Program-made: the position numbers and the translations under genes
Assembly (NCBI GenBank): GCA_027483645.1
Contig: JAIXUD010000021.1
Coordinates: 124,001-188,000 of the forward strand
DNA length: 64,000 nucleotides
Source: Sphingobacteriales bacterium
GTDB lineage: Bacteria > Bacteroidota > Bacteroidia > Chitinophagales > CAIOSU01
Direction of reading: 5' to 3'
Shown: piece after piece, positions 19,241 to 29,952 of the stretch
How positions within the stretch are numbered: the first letter of the stretch is position 1
Layout: each line of letters starts with the position of its first letter
The notes under the pieces: model-generated
What the model saw: only the letters and a program-made list of their open reading frames with translations
What the model was told of the DNA's origin: nothing
Databases searched by the model: none

Positions 19241-19305
19241 AGTTGCTTCAAATAGAATTATAGGCTATCGGTTATTGACTTAACAAGAAGAATAATCAAC
19301 AATAC

Positions 19306-19326
19306 CGTTGACCGTCGACCATGGAC
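19306..19326. repeat. Heptad array CGTTGAC CGTCGAC CATGGAC
   Basis: Direct reading; opposite orientation relative to 19213-19240. Confidence 0.75.
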
Positions 19327-19487
19327 CATCAAAAAAAACTATTTTCTATTCAACAAACAAGTGTTCGTAAGGCTTTGATTAGGGTAAGTGGTTGGTTGCG
19401 TTAAAATAGCATCAATAGATTATTAACTTTCAGGTAGTTGGTTTAAATTTAAGAGCCGAATACACGAACCAACCTGCTATCCCCCTA

Positions 19488-22400
19488 ATGAAAACCTACC
19501 CATCGCTACTCCTTGTTGCTGCTTTATGTTTGATTACTGGTGTGTTTTATTCTCAAAACCATAAAAATACGCGCCAAGAAAATATCGCATCAAAAGAAAT
19601 ATCTGCTGTAGTTGACACCCCTGTTTCGGAGGAAGTTGCTACTAGGGGGCCAATGAAACTCGACGAAAACAGCACTATTGGCAGTGTATGGCAGATGAAT
19701 ATGCTTGCCAAAAGCTTTATTGAAAACCAAGGCCAATTTAACGATCGCTTTGCCGGGGCTGATTCTACTATACGCTTTGCTATTGATGGCGGCGGAACCC
19801 AGATATTCTTCAAACCTAATGGGGTGCATTACTTTCTGGTGGAAAGGATTAAAAACCCTGATAGGAAGAAAGGCGACCAAACAAGACCTAAAAAAATAAG
19901 TAACGATGACCTAGTAGGTTTTGTATGGGAAGGTTCCAATACCGCTGTAGCTATAAAAGGAGAGCAAGAAACGCCCGATTATTATACTTATGTAATGCCC
20001 AAAAGGGGTGCGGAGATAAACCCAAGCTTTAACAATGTAAAAGGCTTCAAAAAAATCATCTACCAATCGTTGTATTCTGGTATTGATGTAGAGTATGTTT
20101 TTCACCCTGAAGACGGCATTAAATATTCACTGAATTTAGCGCCTGGCTCAGATGCTGGCCAAGTGAAAATGGCCTACCCAGTAGGCAGGCAAATGAGGAT
20201 AGACGAAAATGGAAACCTTGTAATACCAACCATTTATGGTGACATAGTGGAACACGCCCCGGTAACCTTCTATGCAGGTTCGCCCAATGAGGTTATTCAA
20301 TCCAAATTTAAACTTGAAGGTAATACCGTATCATTTGTGTTAGGTAATTACGACACCAAGCGCGCCATCGTGATTGACCCATGGGTACAAAGCCCAACAC
20401 TAGCCAGCTCTAATTGTATTTGGGAGTGTGAACGCGATGCCGCAGGTAACGTATATGTAATTGGAGGCGACGCCCCCATGAAGCTTTTGAAATACAGCCC
20501 TGCCGGTGTACTTCAATGGACTTACAACACCCCTTGGGATGCTACACCGTCAGCACCTGGCGAGTCGGACGGAGATTGGCTAGGGGGACTGGCTACTGAT
20601 AGAAACGGTATCAGTTATATTACCCGCGGATCAATAGCAGCCATTCAAAAAGTAAGTACCGCTGGTACAATAGTTTGGAGTGCCGCACCACCTGTTGGAT
20701 TGACTAGTTATGAATATTGGACTATTGCCTTCAACTGCGATCAAACTAAACTTGTTGTAGGCGGAACCGTGGGTGCCGGTTTTCCAGTTCCAGACCTAAA
20801 AGGAGCCATCTTTGATATTAATACCACTAACGGCAGTATAACGGCCTCTAGAATAGTTGGTACCAACCGCCCATCTATATTGCCAGGGGTTTTCAATGAT
20901 GCTATGGAAGTGCGTACCATCAGTTCGTCCAAAAATGGAAGGTATTATTTCCTCACACTAGATTCTATTGGTTCTATCAACCAAAATTTTAGCATATGCA
21001 GCAACGAGCCACTATTTAATGATAGCCACGGATACAGGTTTGGGTACAAATCGGAGCAATACCGCCCAAGTACTGGCAACGGACCCAATTGCGCGATAAG
21101 GGCCAACGATAAATTTGTATATACCCATGGGGGCAATATTGTTCACAAAAGAAATTTATCGAATGGCGCTATCTTGGGCTCAGCTGCTATACCGGGTGGC
21201 ATCGTTACCACAACCGCTGGCTTCAGCCAGCCAGGTAACAATGGTATTGATATTGATACCTGTGGAAACGTATATGTAGGGTCAGGTGACAGGGTCATCA
21301 AATATGATGCAGACCTCAATATTATTACTTCTGTAAACTTACCATTTAGGGCATTTGATGTTGCAGTAACCACTAATGGTGAGATTATAGTTTGCGGCGG
21401 CACGGGTACCTCATCAAGCACTACGCGTACAGGCTACGTACAAGTGGTTAACATGAATGCCTGCCCTCAGTTTACTTTAGTGTGTTGCGATGCAACAGTA
21501 TGCCCAGCAGGCCCAATTTGCAACAATGCCCCGCCAGTTACATTAGTATCAGCAACACCGGGCGGTGTTTGGAGCGGAACAGGCATTACCAATACCAGTA
21601 CAGGGGTGTTTAATCCTACAGTGGCAGGCCTCGGCATACATAAAATAATATATACACTGCCCTGCGGTGCCGATTCCATCTTTATAACCGTAAATGCCTG
21701 TGCCTCTTTAGTGGTTTGTGTAGAAACCAATGGTAACTATACCGTATCGGGCGGCACTCCTGGCTATACTTGGCAGAAGGGCACACCCTTTCAAAACTGC
21801 AATGCTTGCTTTGGTGGGAACTGTATTCCCTTTATCTGCCCTGGCTTTGCCGATACCACTTGGACAACCATCTCTACCACTGCAACTGTAACACCACCGG
21901 GCACTTTCCCCATCCGTGTTACTGATTCAGCAGGTAACAGACTTCGCTTGACAAGTGCCGCTGGCCTCCTTCCTTGCACTACCTGCCCAAACATTACTAC
22001 CACTGTTACTTCCCAAACCAACATTACCTGCACACAGCCTACGGGCAGCGCTACAGTGAACGCTAGCGGTGGCTTAGCACCATACACCTACAACTGGACG
22101 CCGGGGAACCTGAGCGGTGCTACGCAGAGTGGTTTAGCGGCTGGCCCATACACAGTAATCTCTACAGATGCCAATACTTGCAAAGATACCATAACTGTAA
22201 CCATTACCAGCAGCGGCTCAATACCTACCGTAACCGTAACCACCACGCCAACCACCTGCGGATTAAACAACGGTACCGCCACGGCCAACGTTTCGGGTGG
22301 AACGGCGCCATTTACTTACGCTTGGAGCCCAGGCACGGGCAGTACTGCCACCATTAGCAATCTTGCTGCAACTACCTATACCGTAATTGTAATCGGCACT

Positions 22401-25313
22401 GGCGGTTGTACCGCCACCGCAAGCGGCACGGTTGCGGCTTCTACTGGCTTTACTACTGCGGCAACCACTACCCCATCCACCTGTACAGCCAACAACGGCA
22501 CTGCAACCGCCACCAACACGGGCGGCGCTGCACCCTTCATTTATACCTGGACCCCCAACGTAGGCAGTACCGCAACGGTAAGCAGCTTGGCACCTGGCCC
22601 TTATAGTGTGGTGGTAAGGGATTTAAACAACTGCACGGCAACCGCATCTGGCACTGTTACACAATCGCCTGGCAGTTTGGCCCTTAGCCTTACCAACCCT
22701 GTAAACCCTACGTGCGCCGGAAACAATGGCAGTATAACCGCTGGCCTAACCGGTGGCACGGCTCCCTATACGGTAACTATTGATACAGGTGGAACGCCAA
22801 TTGTTATCACCTTACCAGCAGCCATTACCCAAACCATCGGCAACTTGCCCGATGGCACCGTAACCGTAACAGTTTTGGATGCGCAGGGTTGCCAAGTAAT
22901 CAATTCGGCTACGCTTACGGCCCCAAATTGCTGCACCTTTACTGTGAGCGCTGCCATTACCCAACCAACCTGCGCGCAAAGCAACGGGCAGATTGCCATT
23001 ACTTCCGCTAATGGCTCGGGCAACTACACCTACGTATGGAGCCCCAACGCAAGTGCTACCAGCACCGCTAGCAACCTAGCCGCGGGCAATTATAATGTAA
23101 CCATTACTGACAATGGTTTTGCCAACTGCTTTATTGATACCTCATTTGTATTGAACTCTAACAGCAGCCTCAACCTAAACCTTACCAACCCAATAAACCC
23201 AACATGTGCCGGAAACGACGGCAGCATAACGGTAACACTGGGCGGTGGCACGCCCCCTTATACGGTAACAATAGATACTGGCGGCACTCCTATAGTAATC
23301 AATGTACCAATTGGCTTTACGCAAACCTTTGGCAACTTGCCTGACGGTGCAGTGAACGTAACGGTGGTAGACGCTCAAAACTGCCAAGTGAACAACTCGG
23401 TTACATTGGCGGCGCCAAATTGCTGCGCGATAACCGCAACAGCGGCCATTACCCAACCTACCTGCGCACAAAGCAACGGACAGATTATAATTACCCCAGC
23501 CAACGGCTCAGGTAACTACACCTATACTTGGAACCCGAATGCAAGTGCCACCAATACGGCCACTGGCCTTGGTGCAGGTACCTATGATGTAACTATTACC
23601 GATAACGGTTTTGCGAACTGCTTTATCGATACCTCATTTGTATTGAACTCCAACGGTAGCCTTAACCTGAGCATTACCAACCCTGTAAACCCAACTTGTG
23701 CGGGTAACGACGGTAGCATAACGGTAACCTTGGGCGGTGGTACGGCCCCATACACGGTAACTATAGATACTGGCGGTACCCCGATTGTGATTACCGTACC
23801 GATTGGCTTTACCCAAACCTTTGGCAGCCTGCCTGATGGCGGGGTGAACGTAACGGTGGTAGATGCGCAAAACTGCCAAGTAAACAACTCAGCAACCCTG
23901 GTGCTACCAGCCAATTGCTGTGCTTTTACAATTTCAGCAGCATTAACCCCGCCGACCTGCGGCGCAATTGATGGCAGCATTGTAATTACCCCTAGCAATG
24001 GCTCAGGAAACTATACGTATAACTGGGCCAACGGGGCGGGTACGGGCAATACTGCCAATCAACTTGGCACTGGTACCTATCCAGTTACCATTACTGATAA
24101 TGGTTTTGCAAACTGCTTTATTGATACTGTTTTCGGTATGGCTAACCAAGGCGCACCCAACATCATCCTTACCAGCCAAACTAATGTGGCTTGCTTTGGC
24201 GATACTACGGGCAGCATTGTGGTTAAAGTTTCTTTCGGCCTAGGCCCATACAATGTAATATGGAGTAATGGCGATACTACGCAAACCATTACCGGCCTGG
24301 CAGCGGGCACTTATACTATAGATGTACTAGATGCTAATAGCTGCGCTGCAACTGCTACTTACACCATTACCGAGCCACAAGCTATAAGTTTGGCTATGAG
24401 CTCTACCCCTATCGCTTGCAACGACCCACAATCGGGAAGTGCCAGCGTGGTACCAAGTAATGGCACAAGCCCATACACTTACCTATGGAGCAACGCAGCC
24501 ACTAGCGCCAACTTAACCGATGTGCAAGTGGGCACCTACACCGTAACAGTAACGGATGCTCAAGGCTGCACCGTAGTTGATTCTATTGCAGTTACGGGTG
24601 ATGTAGTTTCCTCATTCGACTTGGGCCCTAACCAAAATATCTGCCAAGGCGATACCGTTACCTTGGGCACCGGCGTTGCAGGCACCATATGGTCAACCGG
24701 CGATACTGCCGGTTACTTGTTGGTTTCTGACGGTGGTGTGTATTGGGGCAGCATCAGCAGTGGAAGCTGTGCCGCTAGCGATACGGTAACCGTGTTTGAA
24801 GAACTACCGCCAGCTACTCCAGAGTTGAATGTATACGATACCATTATTTGCGAAGACGAGTCGTTGATTTTGATAGTAGGCGATTCAGGCCATTTGTATG
24901 TTTGGTCAACGGGCGATACGTCGGAGCAGATTGTAGTGGATACCCCAGGCATTTATGTGGTTACCGCCATCAACGAATGCGGCGAAGCTACCGCAGAAGC
25001 TTTGGTAATAGACAGTAACTGCGCTTGCCGAATTTATTTACCTAATGCCTTCTCGCCCAACAATGATGGAGCGAATGATGTATTTAAAGCATACAGCGTT
25101 TGTAACGAAATTGAAGGCTATACCTTGAGCATTTTCGACCGTTGGGGCGGACTTGTATATCGGTCTCAAGATTTTAACGAAGTATGGGATGGCACCAGCA
25201 AGAGTAAAAATTGTATAGGGGGCGTATACGTCTACAGCATTAGCTACCTTTCTCGTGAAAACGGTGTGCGCCAAATCCAACGGCAAAAAGGTAGCGTAAC
25301 GCTACTGAGATAA
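19488..25313 (+). CDS. Giant secreted protein: N-terminal DUF7948-like domain, SprB-type repeats, T9SS type B (gliding-motility-associated) C-terminal domain
   Basis: FIENQGQFNDRFAGADSTIRFAIDGGGTQIFFKPNGVHYF; many GGTAPYTYAWSPG..T...LAAGTYTVTVTDANGC repeats; LPNAFSPNNDGANDVFK...IFDRWGGLVYRS..WDGTSKSKNCIGGVYVYSI C-terminus. Confidence 0.93.
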   Translation: MKTYPSLLLVAALCLITGVFYSQNHKNTRQENIASKEISAVVDTPVSEEVATRGPMKLDENSTIGSVWQMNMLAKSFIENQGQFNDRFAGADSTIRFAIDGGGTQIFFKPNGVHYFLVERIKNPDRKKGDQTRPKKISNDDLVGFVWEGSNTAVAIKGEQETPDYYTYVMPKRGAEINPSFNNVKGFKKIIYQSLYSGIDVEYVFHPEDGIKYSLNLAPGSDAGQVKMAYPVGRQMRIDENGNLVIPTIYGDIVEHAPVTFYAGSPNEVIQSKFKLEGNTVSFVLGNYDTKRAIVIDPWVQSPTLASSNCIWECERDAAGNVYVIGGDAPMKLLKYSPAGVLQWTYNTPWDATPSAPGESDGDWLGGLATDRNGISYITRGSIAAIQKVSTAGTIVWSAAPPVGLTSYEYWTIAFNCDQTKLVVGGTVGAGFPVPDLKGAIFDINTTNGSITASRIVGTNRPSILPGVFNDAMEVRTISSSKNGRYYFLTLDSIGSINQNFSICSNEPLFNDSHGYRFGYKSEQYRPSTGNGPNCAIRANDKFVYTHGGNIVHKRNLSNGAILGSAAIPGGIVTTTAGFSQPGNNGIDIDTCGNVYVGSGDRVIKYDADLNIITSVNLPFRAFDVAVTTNGEIIVCGGTGTSSSTTRTGYVQVVNMNACPQFTLVCCDATVCPAGPICNNAPPVTLVSATPGGVWSGTGITNTSTGVFNPTVAGLGIHKIIYTLPCGADSIFITVNACASLVVCVETNGNYTVSGGTPGYTWQKGTPFQNCNACFGGNCIPFICPGFADTTWTTISTTATVTPPGTFPIRVTDSAGNRLRLTSAAGLLPCTTCPNITTTVTSQTNITCTQPTGSATVNASGGLAPYTYNWTPGNLSGATQSGLAAGPYTVISTDANTCKDTITVTITSSGSIPTVTVTTTPTTCGLNNGTATANVSGGTAPFTYAWSPGTGSTATISNLAATTYTVIVIGTGGCTATASGTVAASTGFTTAATTTPSTCTANNGTATATNTGGAAPFIYTWTPNVGSTATVSSLAPGPYSVVVRDLNNCTATASGTVTQSPGSLALSLTNPVNPTCAGNNGSITAGLTGGTAPYTVTIDTGGTPIVITLPAAITQTIGNLPDGTVTVTVLDAQGCQVINSATLTAPNCCTFTVSAAITQPTCAQSNGQIAITSANGSGNYTYVWSPNASATSTASNLAAGNYNVTITDNGFANCFIDTSFVLNSNSSLNLNLTNPINPTCAGNDGSITVTLGGGTPPYTVTIDTGGTPIVINVPIGFTQTFGNLPDGAVNVTVVDAQNCQVNNSVTLAAPNCCAITATAAITQPTCAQSNGQIIITPANGSGNYTYTWNPNASATNTATGLGAGTYDVTITDNGFANCFIDTSFVLNSNGSLNLSITNPVNPTCAGNDGSITVTLGGGTAPYTVTIDTGGTPIVITVPIGFTQTFGSLPDGGVNVTVVDAQNCQVNNSATLVLPANCCAFTISAALTPPTCGAIDGSIVITPSNGSGNYTYNWANGAGTGNTANQLGTGTYPVTITDNGFANCFIDTVFGMANQGAPNIILTSQTNVACFGDTTGSIVVKVSFGLGPYNVIWSNGDTTQTITGLAAGTYTIDVLDANSCAATATYTITEPQAISLAMSSTPIACNDPQSGSASVVPSNGTSPYTYLWSNAATSANLTDVQVGTYTVTVTDAQGCTVVDSIAVTGDVVSSFDLGPNQNICQGDTVTLGTGVAGTIWSTGDTAGYLLVSDGGVYWGSISSGSCAASDTVTVFEELPPATPELNVYDTIICEDESLILIVGDSGHLYVWSTGDTSEQIVVDTPGIYVVTAINECGEATAEALVIDSNCACRIYLPNAFSPNNDGANDVFKAYSVCNEIEGYTLSIFDRWGGLVYRSQDFNEVWDGTSKSKNCIGGVYVYSISYLSRENGVRQIQRQKGSVTLLR
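22674..24149 (+). repeat. Three 492-nt (164-aa) tandem coding repeats
   Basis: Equivalent Ser codons at 22674, 23166 and 23658 (S-L-x-L-x-[LI]-TNP[VI]NPTCAGNxGSIT), spacing exactly 492 nt. Confidence 0.9.
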
Positions 25314-25339
25314 GCCCGAAACCTAGGAAACTCAAAAAC

Positions 25340-25376
25340 AAGCCATCACTTACTTTACAGTAGGTGGTGGCTTTTT
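25340..25376. terminator. Rho-independent terminator between convergent genes
   Basis: AAGCCATCAC ttactttaca gtag GTGGTGGCTTTTT hairpin plus T-tract. Confidence 0.75.
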
Positions 25377-25394
25377 GGTTTATAAAGGAGTTTA

Positions 25395-26243
25395 CTAGCT
25401 TACCCTAACTCCTACTAGCATCCTATCCTTTCCCTGCATGTCGGTTACAATTTCGGTATGGTAACCGGCATCCGTGAATAACTGAGCTGTTTCGTATGCG
25501 TAGTTGGGGTTCATTTCTAGAAATACATATTGTGGCTGATAGAGGGTAGCATAGCCAGCCAGCTTTTTATAGAACAGCATCGTGTCATCTCCCGGTGGAA
25601 AAAGCGCAATCATTGGTTCATGGTCCAGCACTTGCTTTGTCATGTGCTGTGCCTCTTCTTGGGCAATATATGGTGGGTTGCTTATCAGCACCTCTGGCTT
25701 TACCCAACCTTCCCATTGGGACTCGTTCAAAAAATCGCCTTGCAAAAAATGCAGAGATGCCCCTAAGGCTGCAGCGTTCCATTTAGCTACAGCCAGCGCT
25801 GTAGATGATACATCCAATGCATAAACATTTAGCTCTGGCCTAGATAATTGCAAGCTGATAGATATACATCCGCTGCCGGTACCCACATCCATCACCTTGA
25901 AAAATTGTGAAGGAGGCAAGGTTTTTATGATCAGATCTACCAACTCTTCCGTTTCAGGCCTAGGTATAAGCACCTCTGGCCCAACCCTAAACTCATGCCT
26001 GTGAAACATAGCTATTTCGGTAACATATTGCAAGGGTTCGCCAAGCTCTAAGCGGCCTAGTTGGTGGTTAAGCAATACTTGCTCGTGCTCCGTTAGGGGC
26101 TTATTCAACCGCAGTTGAAAAGTAGTACGGTTAAGCTTTAAGGTATCTTCCAGTAACCACTGCACTACATTGGCAGCTTCGCGCTCATCATACCAATCCA
26201 ATAGGCGCTTTCGCGCGTCAATCCACCACTGTTGCAAAGTCAT
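25395..26243 (-). CDS. prmC: Peptide chain release factor N5-glutamine methyltransferase
   Basis: VLIPRPETEELVDLI, VMDVGTGSGCISISL, ISNPPYIA motifs; ATG at 26243. Confidence 0.93.
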   Translation of the reverse strand: MTLQQWWIDARKRLLDWYDEREAANVVQWLLEDTLKLNRTTFQLRLNKPLTEHEQVLLNHQLGRLELGEPLQYVTEIAMFHRHEFRVGPEVLIPRPETEELVDLIIKTLPPSQFFKVMDVGTGSGCISISLQLSRPELNVYALDVSSTALAVAKWNAAALGASLHFLQGDFLNESQWEGWVKPEVLISNPPYIAQEEAQHMTKQVLDHEPMIALFPPGDDTMLFYKKLAGYATLYQPQYVFLEMNPNYAYETAQLFTDAGYHTEIVTDMQGKDRMLVGVRVS

Positions 26244-26318
26244 AGGTGGCAAAGGTATCGCAAAATGGATGGAATAGTCAAGTAAATTAATACGCTATTT
26301 GTTACGGATTGGCTCTTA

Positions 26319-26966
26319 TCATTTACGCTTAAAATCACCATCTCGCCAAGCCTGTACAAACTTCGCCCAGGCAATGGGGTTAAAGATGTTCATTGGCGGT
26401 GCTTGCCCACCATAATAGAACTTGGTAGCTTCGCTTCGTAGATATAGGCTAGCCACTTCTGAAGGGTCGTAGGCCAAGGTCTCACCCAACTCCATCATGC
26501 GTTGTTTTTCCAAGTTACGCTTGGCAATTTCGATATCACCAGGCGGTACATCCAATGCCAAAAACTCCCTTCGGAAGTCGGCTGGCGTAGGCCAAGGAAA
26601 AATCATGGTTTCGGGTAAATAAATGGCATCTGGGGTCATTAGCTGTACAATGCTATAGCGGCTCAGGTCTAACGTATCACTTATTTTATAAGTGCCCGTC
26701 ACAAACCCGATTGAGGAAAAAACCAACACATCGCCTTGCTCTGCCACTATAGAGAAGAAGCCTTGCCCATTACTAATAGTACCGCGGCCTGTACCCTGCA
26801 CTACCACGGTAGTATACGGCACACCAATGAGGCTATCGCTAGTAAGTACCAAACCCGAGAGCTGTACGAGGGTTTTCCCATCGTTTTGAGCAGAGGCATT
26901 TAAAGAAGCTACGGCTATGCAAGCGAGTGTAAGCAGTGCTAAAAATGTGGCTTTAATAGAATCCAT
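26319..26966 (-). CDS. Carboxypeptidase-like regulatory domain (CarbopepD_reg_2-like) protein
   Basis: LSGLVLTSDSLIGVPYTTVVVQGTGRGTISNGQGFFSIVAEQGDVLVFSSIGF; ATG at 26966. Confidence 0.85.
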   Translation of the reverse strand: MDSIKATFLALLTLACIAVASLNASAQNDGKTLVQLSGLVLTSDSLIGVPYTTVVVQGTGRGTISNGQGFFSIVAEQGDVLVFSSIGFVTGTYKISDTLDLSRYSIVQLMTPDAIYLPETMIFPWPTPADFRREFLALDVPPGDIEIAKRNLEKQRMMELGETLAYDPSEVASLYLRSEATKFYYGGQAPPMNIFNPIAWAKFVQAWRDGDFKRK

Positions 26967-27055
26967 AAAGCAAAATAAAGCATTTAAACGGTTTGCACCA
27001 ATGATTAACATCATTTAACCAGCCAAAATCATGCCTTAAATCTTTGCTTTGCTAG

Positions 27056-27760
27056 TTAACCGCCAAATACCTGAGTGGCATAGATCCGGGGAATGTTCTT
27101 ATTGCCCTGCGATTGGGGCTCCACATGCACGCCGCAACCCAAATATTTAAAGTCTTTGTAAAGCAAGTTGGCCCGGTGGTCAGGGGAGTTTATCCAAGCT
27201 TTCACTATACTTTGGCCCAAGCTGAGGTAGCTATGCAACGGCACATACCCTTTATTGGTGCGGTTGTCGCCATAGTAATATTTGTAATCGCCCGACCGTG
27301 ACAACTCATACCAATACTTGGTTTGGCCTTTGTAGTTTAAAAGAAATTCCAGCGCAATGTTTTCACCTACCATACTGCCATCAAACCCGTACTTTTTAGC
27401 ACGGTCCATAGCAGTGCGCATAGAGCGGTCGTAAGGGTTGGTATGGTCGTAAAATCGTTTCTCTGCCATTTGTGATGACTGGTAAATGGCGGCGCTGCCC
27501 AGTGTGGGTTGGTACTGTAATAGGTTGAGTTTTTTGCTTACCCGATATTGATTGGTATAATAGAAAACAGCTGCCTGCAAGAGGCTGTAATCTACATTGT
27601 TGGCATCGATCTTCTCATTTATCGGTGCCCAACTCTCAAAGGTGGACCAATCGAACTGTTGGTAATAGCTGTCAGGAAAGGCATAGGGTACCGGCTCATC
27701 TGGCTTCGCAAATACACACAAAGGCAGGGCGAACAGTAGTAGCAAAAGTGAGCTTTTCAT
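27056..27760 (-). CDS. CAP (SCP/PR-1) domain protein
   Basis: AVFYYTNQYRVSKKLNLLQYQPTLGSAAIYQSSQMA..FYDHTNP...GENIA...IVKAWINSPDHRANLL. Confidence 0.9.
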   Translation of the reverse strand: MKSSLLLLLFALPLCVFAKPDEPVPYAFPDSYYQQFDWSTFESWAPINEKIDANNVDYSLLQAAVFYYTNQYRVSKKLNLLQYQPTLGSAAIYQSSQMAEKRFYDHTNPYDRSMRTAMDRAKKYGFDGSMVGENIALEFLLNYKGQTKYWYELSRSGDYKYYYGDNRTNKGYVPLHSYLSLGQSIVKAWINSPDHRANLLYKDFKYLGCGVHVEPQSQGNKNIPRIYATQVFGG

Positions 27761-27850
27761 ATCTTTCTCCTCCTCGTTTCGTTCTATTACAAAACGAAGA
27801 AAAGGGCTTGTAAATTGTGATATGGCTCTAGGGCTTAGAAGGAGTAAAGT

Positions 27851-29095
27851 TTAAGCCAACCCTTCTAAATACCCCATCACCAATGCTGTAGCCCCTTGGT
27901 TGGTGGAAGTATACTCCCTAGCAACTTCTGAGGAGCTTTTCAATGCCACTGGGTTCTCCAGAAAGAATTTAACTAAGGCTGTAAGTTCGGTAACATCTTT
28001 TATCGGCCAAGCACCTCCCATTTCCACCAAATCCTGGGCTTCTTTAAACCTATCATAGTTCGGCCCAAAGATAACGGGAAGGCCATTTGCCGCAGCTTCG
28101 AGGGTATTGTGGATGCCTTTACCAAAACCACCGCCTATGTAGGCAAGTTTACCATACTTATAAATATGTGCCAGTAACCCAACACTATCAATAATAAGGA
28201 TGTCTTTCTGTTGAGACACGGAGCTTTCGGCGGCGGAATAGGTAATGGCCATATCACCCAAAGACCTTTGTAGTTGTTGAATATGAGCGGCATGGATATC
28301 ATGCGGAGCAATGATTACCTTCCAACCCTTATTGATTAATTGTGGTAATATGGATAGCAGCATCTCGTCATCAGCTGGCCAGGTGCTGCCTGCAACAAAT
28401 ACGGGAGCGCTGCCTACAAAGCTCTCGACAATGGTAAATGGTTTCGGTTTTAGTAGGATATCTCCTACCCTATCAAAACGAGTATCCCCACTAACAATTA
28501 CATTTTGAAACCCGATGCCCTTGAGCAATTCCTCTGAAGCAGCATCTTGAACAAATAAATGCTCAAAGCTCGCCAGCATTTGCCGATGCAATCCACCCCA
28601 AGGTTTAAAAAATGGCTGCCCTTTTCTGAAAATACCTGAAACTAGCAAGGTAGGTACTTGGTTTTGGTTGAGCTGGGAAAGATAATGGTACCAAAACTCA
28701 TACTTGATAAAGATGGCCAACTGCGGCTTTAGGATACTCAGAAACCGCTCTGCATTATTGGCACTATCAGGTGGCAAATAAATGATGGCCCGCTGAGGTT
28801 CGCGGAGCTTGACTACCCCATAGCCCGAGGGAGAGTAAAAACTAACCAGCACCTGCTTTTGTGGATATAACACCTCCAAGGCATCAATTACCGGTTTGCC
28901 TTGCTCGTACTCTCCCAATGAGGCACAATGCACCCAAATAACAGGTTTACCATTCAACAGCCTCTGCAACTGTGCATGCCAATCCTTACGGCCTGCTACC
29001 CACTTTTGAGCTTTAGGATTAAACGGTGCTGAAAACTGGATACCCATGTGGTATGCACCTAAGCCAATATTATATATCAGGAGGCTGATGCCCAT
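27851..29095 (-). CDS. waaA: 3-deoxy-D-manno-octulosonic acid (Kdo) transferase
   Basis: VIWVHCASLGEYEQGKPVIDAL, VSFYSPSGY, YIGGGFGKGIHNTLEAAANGLPVIFGPNYDRFKEAQDLV. Confidence 0.93.
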   Translation of the reverse strand: MGISLLIYNIGLGAYHMGIQFSAPFNPKAQKWVAGRKDWHAQLQRLLNGKPVIWVHCASLGEYEQGKPVIDALEVLYPQKQVLVSFYSPSGYGVVKLREPQRAIIYLPPDSANNAERFLSILKPQLAIFIKYEFWYHYLSQLNQNQVPTLLVSGIFRKGQPFFKPWGGLHRQMLASFEHLFVQDAASEELLKGIGFQNVIVSGDTRFDRVGDILLKPKPFTIVESFVGSAPVFVAGSTWPADDEMLLSILPQLINKGWKVIIAPHDIHAAHIQQLQRSLGDMAITYSAAESSVSQQKDILIIDSVGLLAHIYKYGKLAYIGGGFGKGIHNTLEAAANGLPVIFGPNYDRFKEAQDLVEMGGAWPIKDVTELTALVKFFLENPVALKSSSEVAREYTSTNQGATALVMGYLEGLA

Positions 29096-29859
29096 TAGTA
29101 ATAATAGTATTTCTCGGTATGGGCAACATAACGGGTAATGATCCAGCCTCCTTTAAAGCCAATCAACATATCGGTTCTGCGGCCATCACCCGGGGTATTG
29201 GTATCATAATTCCAGGCACGGCGTCCCTTGGTAAGCCCTAGATGGAACTCTATACCACCGTAAAAGTTAATCCGTTTGTTGAGCGACATGTATTGATAAC
29301 CCAAGTACGGCGTTAGTAAAAAGCCCGAAGTAAGCCTATCATAACCCTTCAGGTAATCGCCCGAAATTTGCGGAAGGTACTCTTTGTCGCCAATCAGGCG
29401 TATTTTATGTTGAATGGCACCGACGCCTAATTTCACAACCAGGCCGGAATTTACATTCGGTTTTTTGAAGGAAATCATCTTCCCGATAAAACCTTGAACA
29501 GTAAAGCCGCGCTCTACCAAAAAAATCGACTCCAACCTACCATCGGAACGGATAAGCACATTCCCCCCCAAGGAAATATTCTCCAACTGGCCAATATCCT
29601 TCACATTATTGCTGAACAAATAGCTGCCCTCAACGCCAAACATCCAGTTTTTGCCGTTCTTGAAACCGAAGATACCACCAATGGCAGAGTTGCCGCCAAA
29701 CCGGTCGGCCATATCGCCCAAGGGCAATTGGTAACTATAGTGAGGGCTTATCATCCACACTGCCATCACCGAATCTTTCAACAACGACTGCGCCTGTAGC
29801 CCTCCAAAAGAGGTTAAAAAAAGCAGCAGCAAGCCGATTTTAGCAATTGTTTTAACCAT
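29095..29859 (-). CDS. Outer-membrane beta-barrel-like hypothetical protein
   Basis: Signal peptide from ATG 29859; alternating aromatic beta-strand pattern. Confidence 0.7.
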   Translation of the reverse strand: MVKTIAKIGLLLLFLTSFGGLQAQSLLKDSVMAVWMISPHYSYQLPLGDMADRFGGNSAIGGIFGFKNGKNWMFGVEGSYLFSNNVKDIGQLENISLGGNVLIRSDGRLESIFLVERGFTVQGFIGKMISFKKPNVNSGLVVKLGVGAIQHKIRLIGDKEYLPQISGDYLKGYDRLTSGFLLTPYLGYQYMSLNKRINFYGGIEFHLGLTKGRRAWNYDTNTPGDGRRTDMLIGFKGGWIITRYVAHTEKYYYY

Positions 29860-29917
29860 GATAGCCAAAATTACGGTTTTTTAATTCCCGCAACCGTTCT
29901 CGTGGTGCATTTATCTC

Positions 29918-29925
29918 TATATTTG
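29918..29925 (+). promoter_or_regulatory. Bacteroidota-type -7 element TATATTTG upstream of the polysaccharide gene cluster
   Basis: Matches TAnnTTTG; weak upstream -33 match. Confidence 0.4.
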
Positions 29926-29952
29926 CAGCCGTATCAAACTCCCAAGGCAAGG

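Noticed and set aside
23175-23998. Minus-strand ORFs within the SprB-type repeats (23175-23471, 23582-23998)
   Set aside because: Antisense shadow of the repeat-rich adhesin gene.
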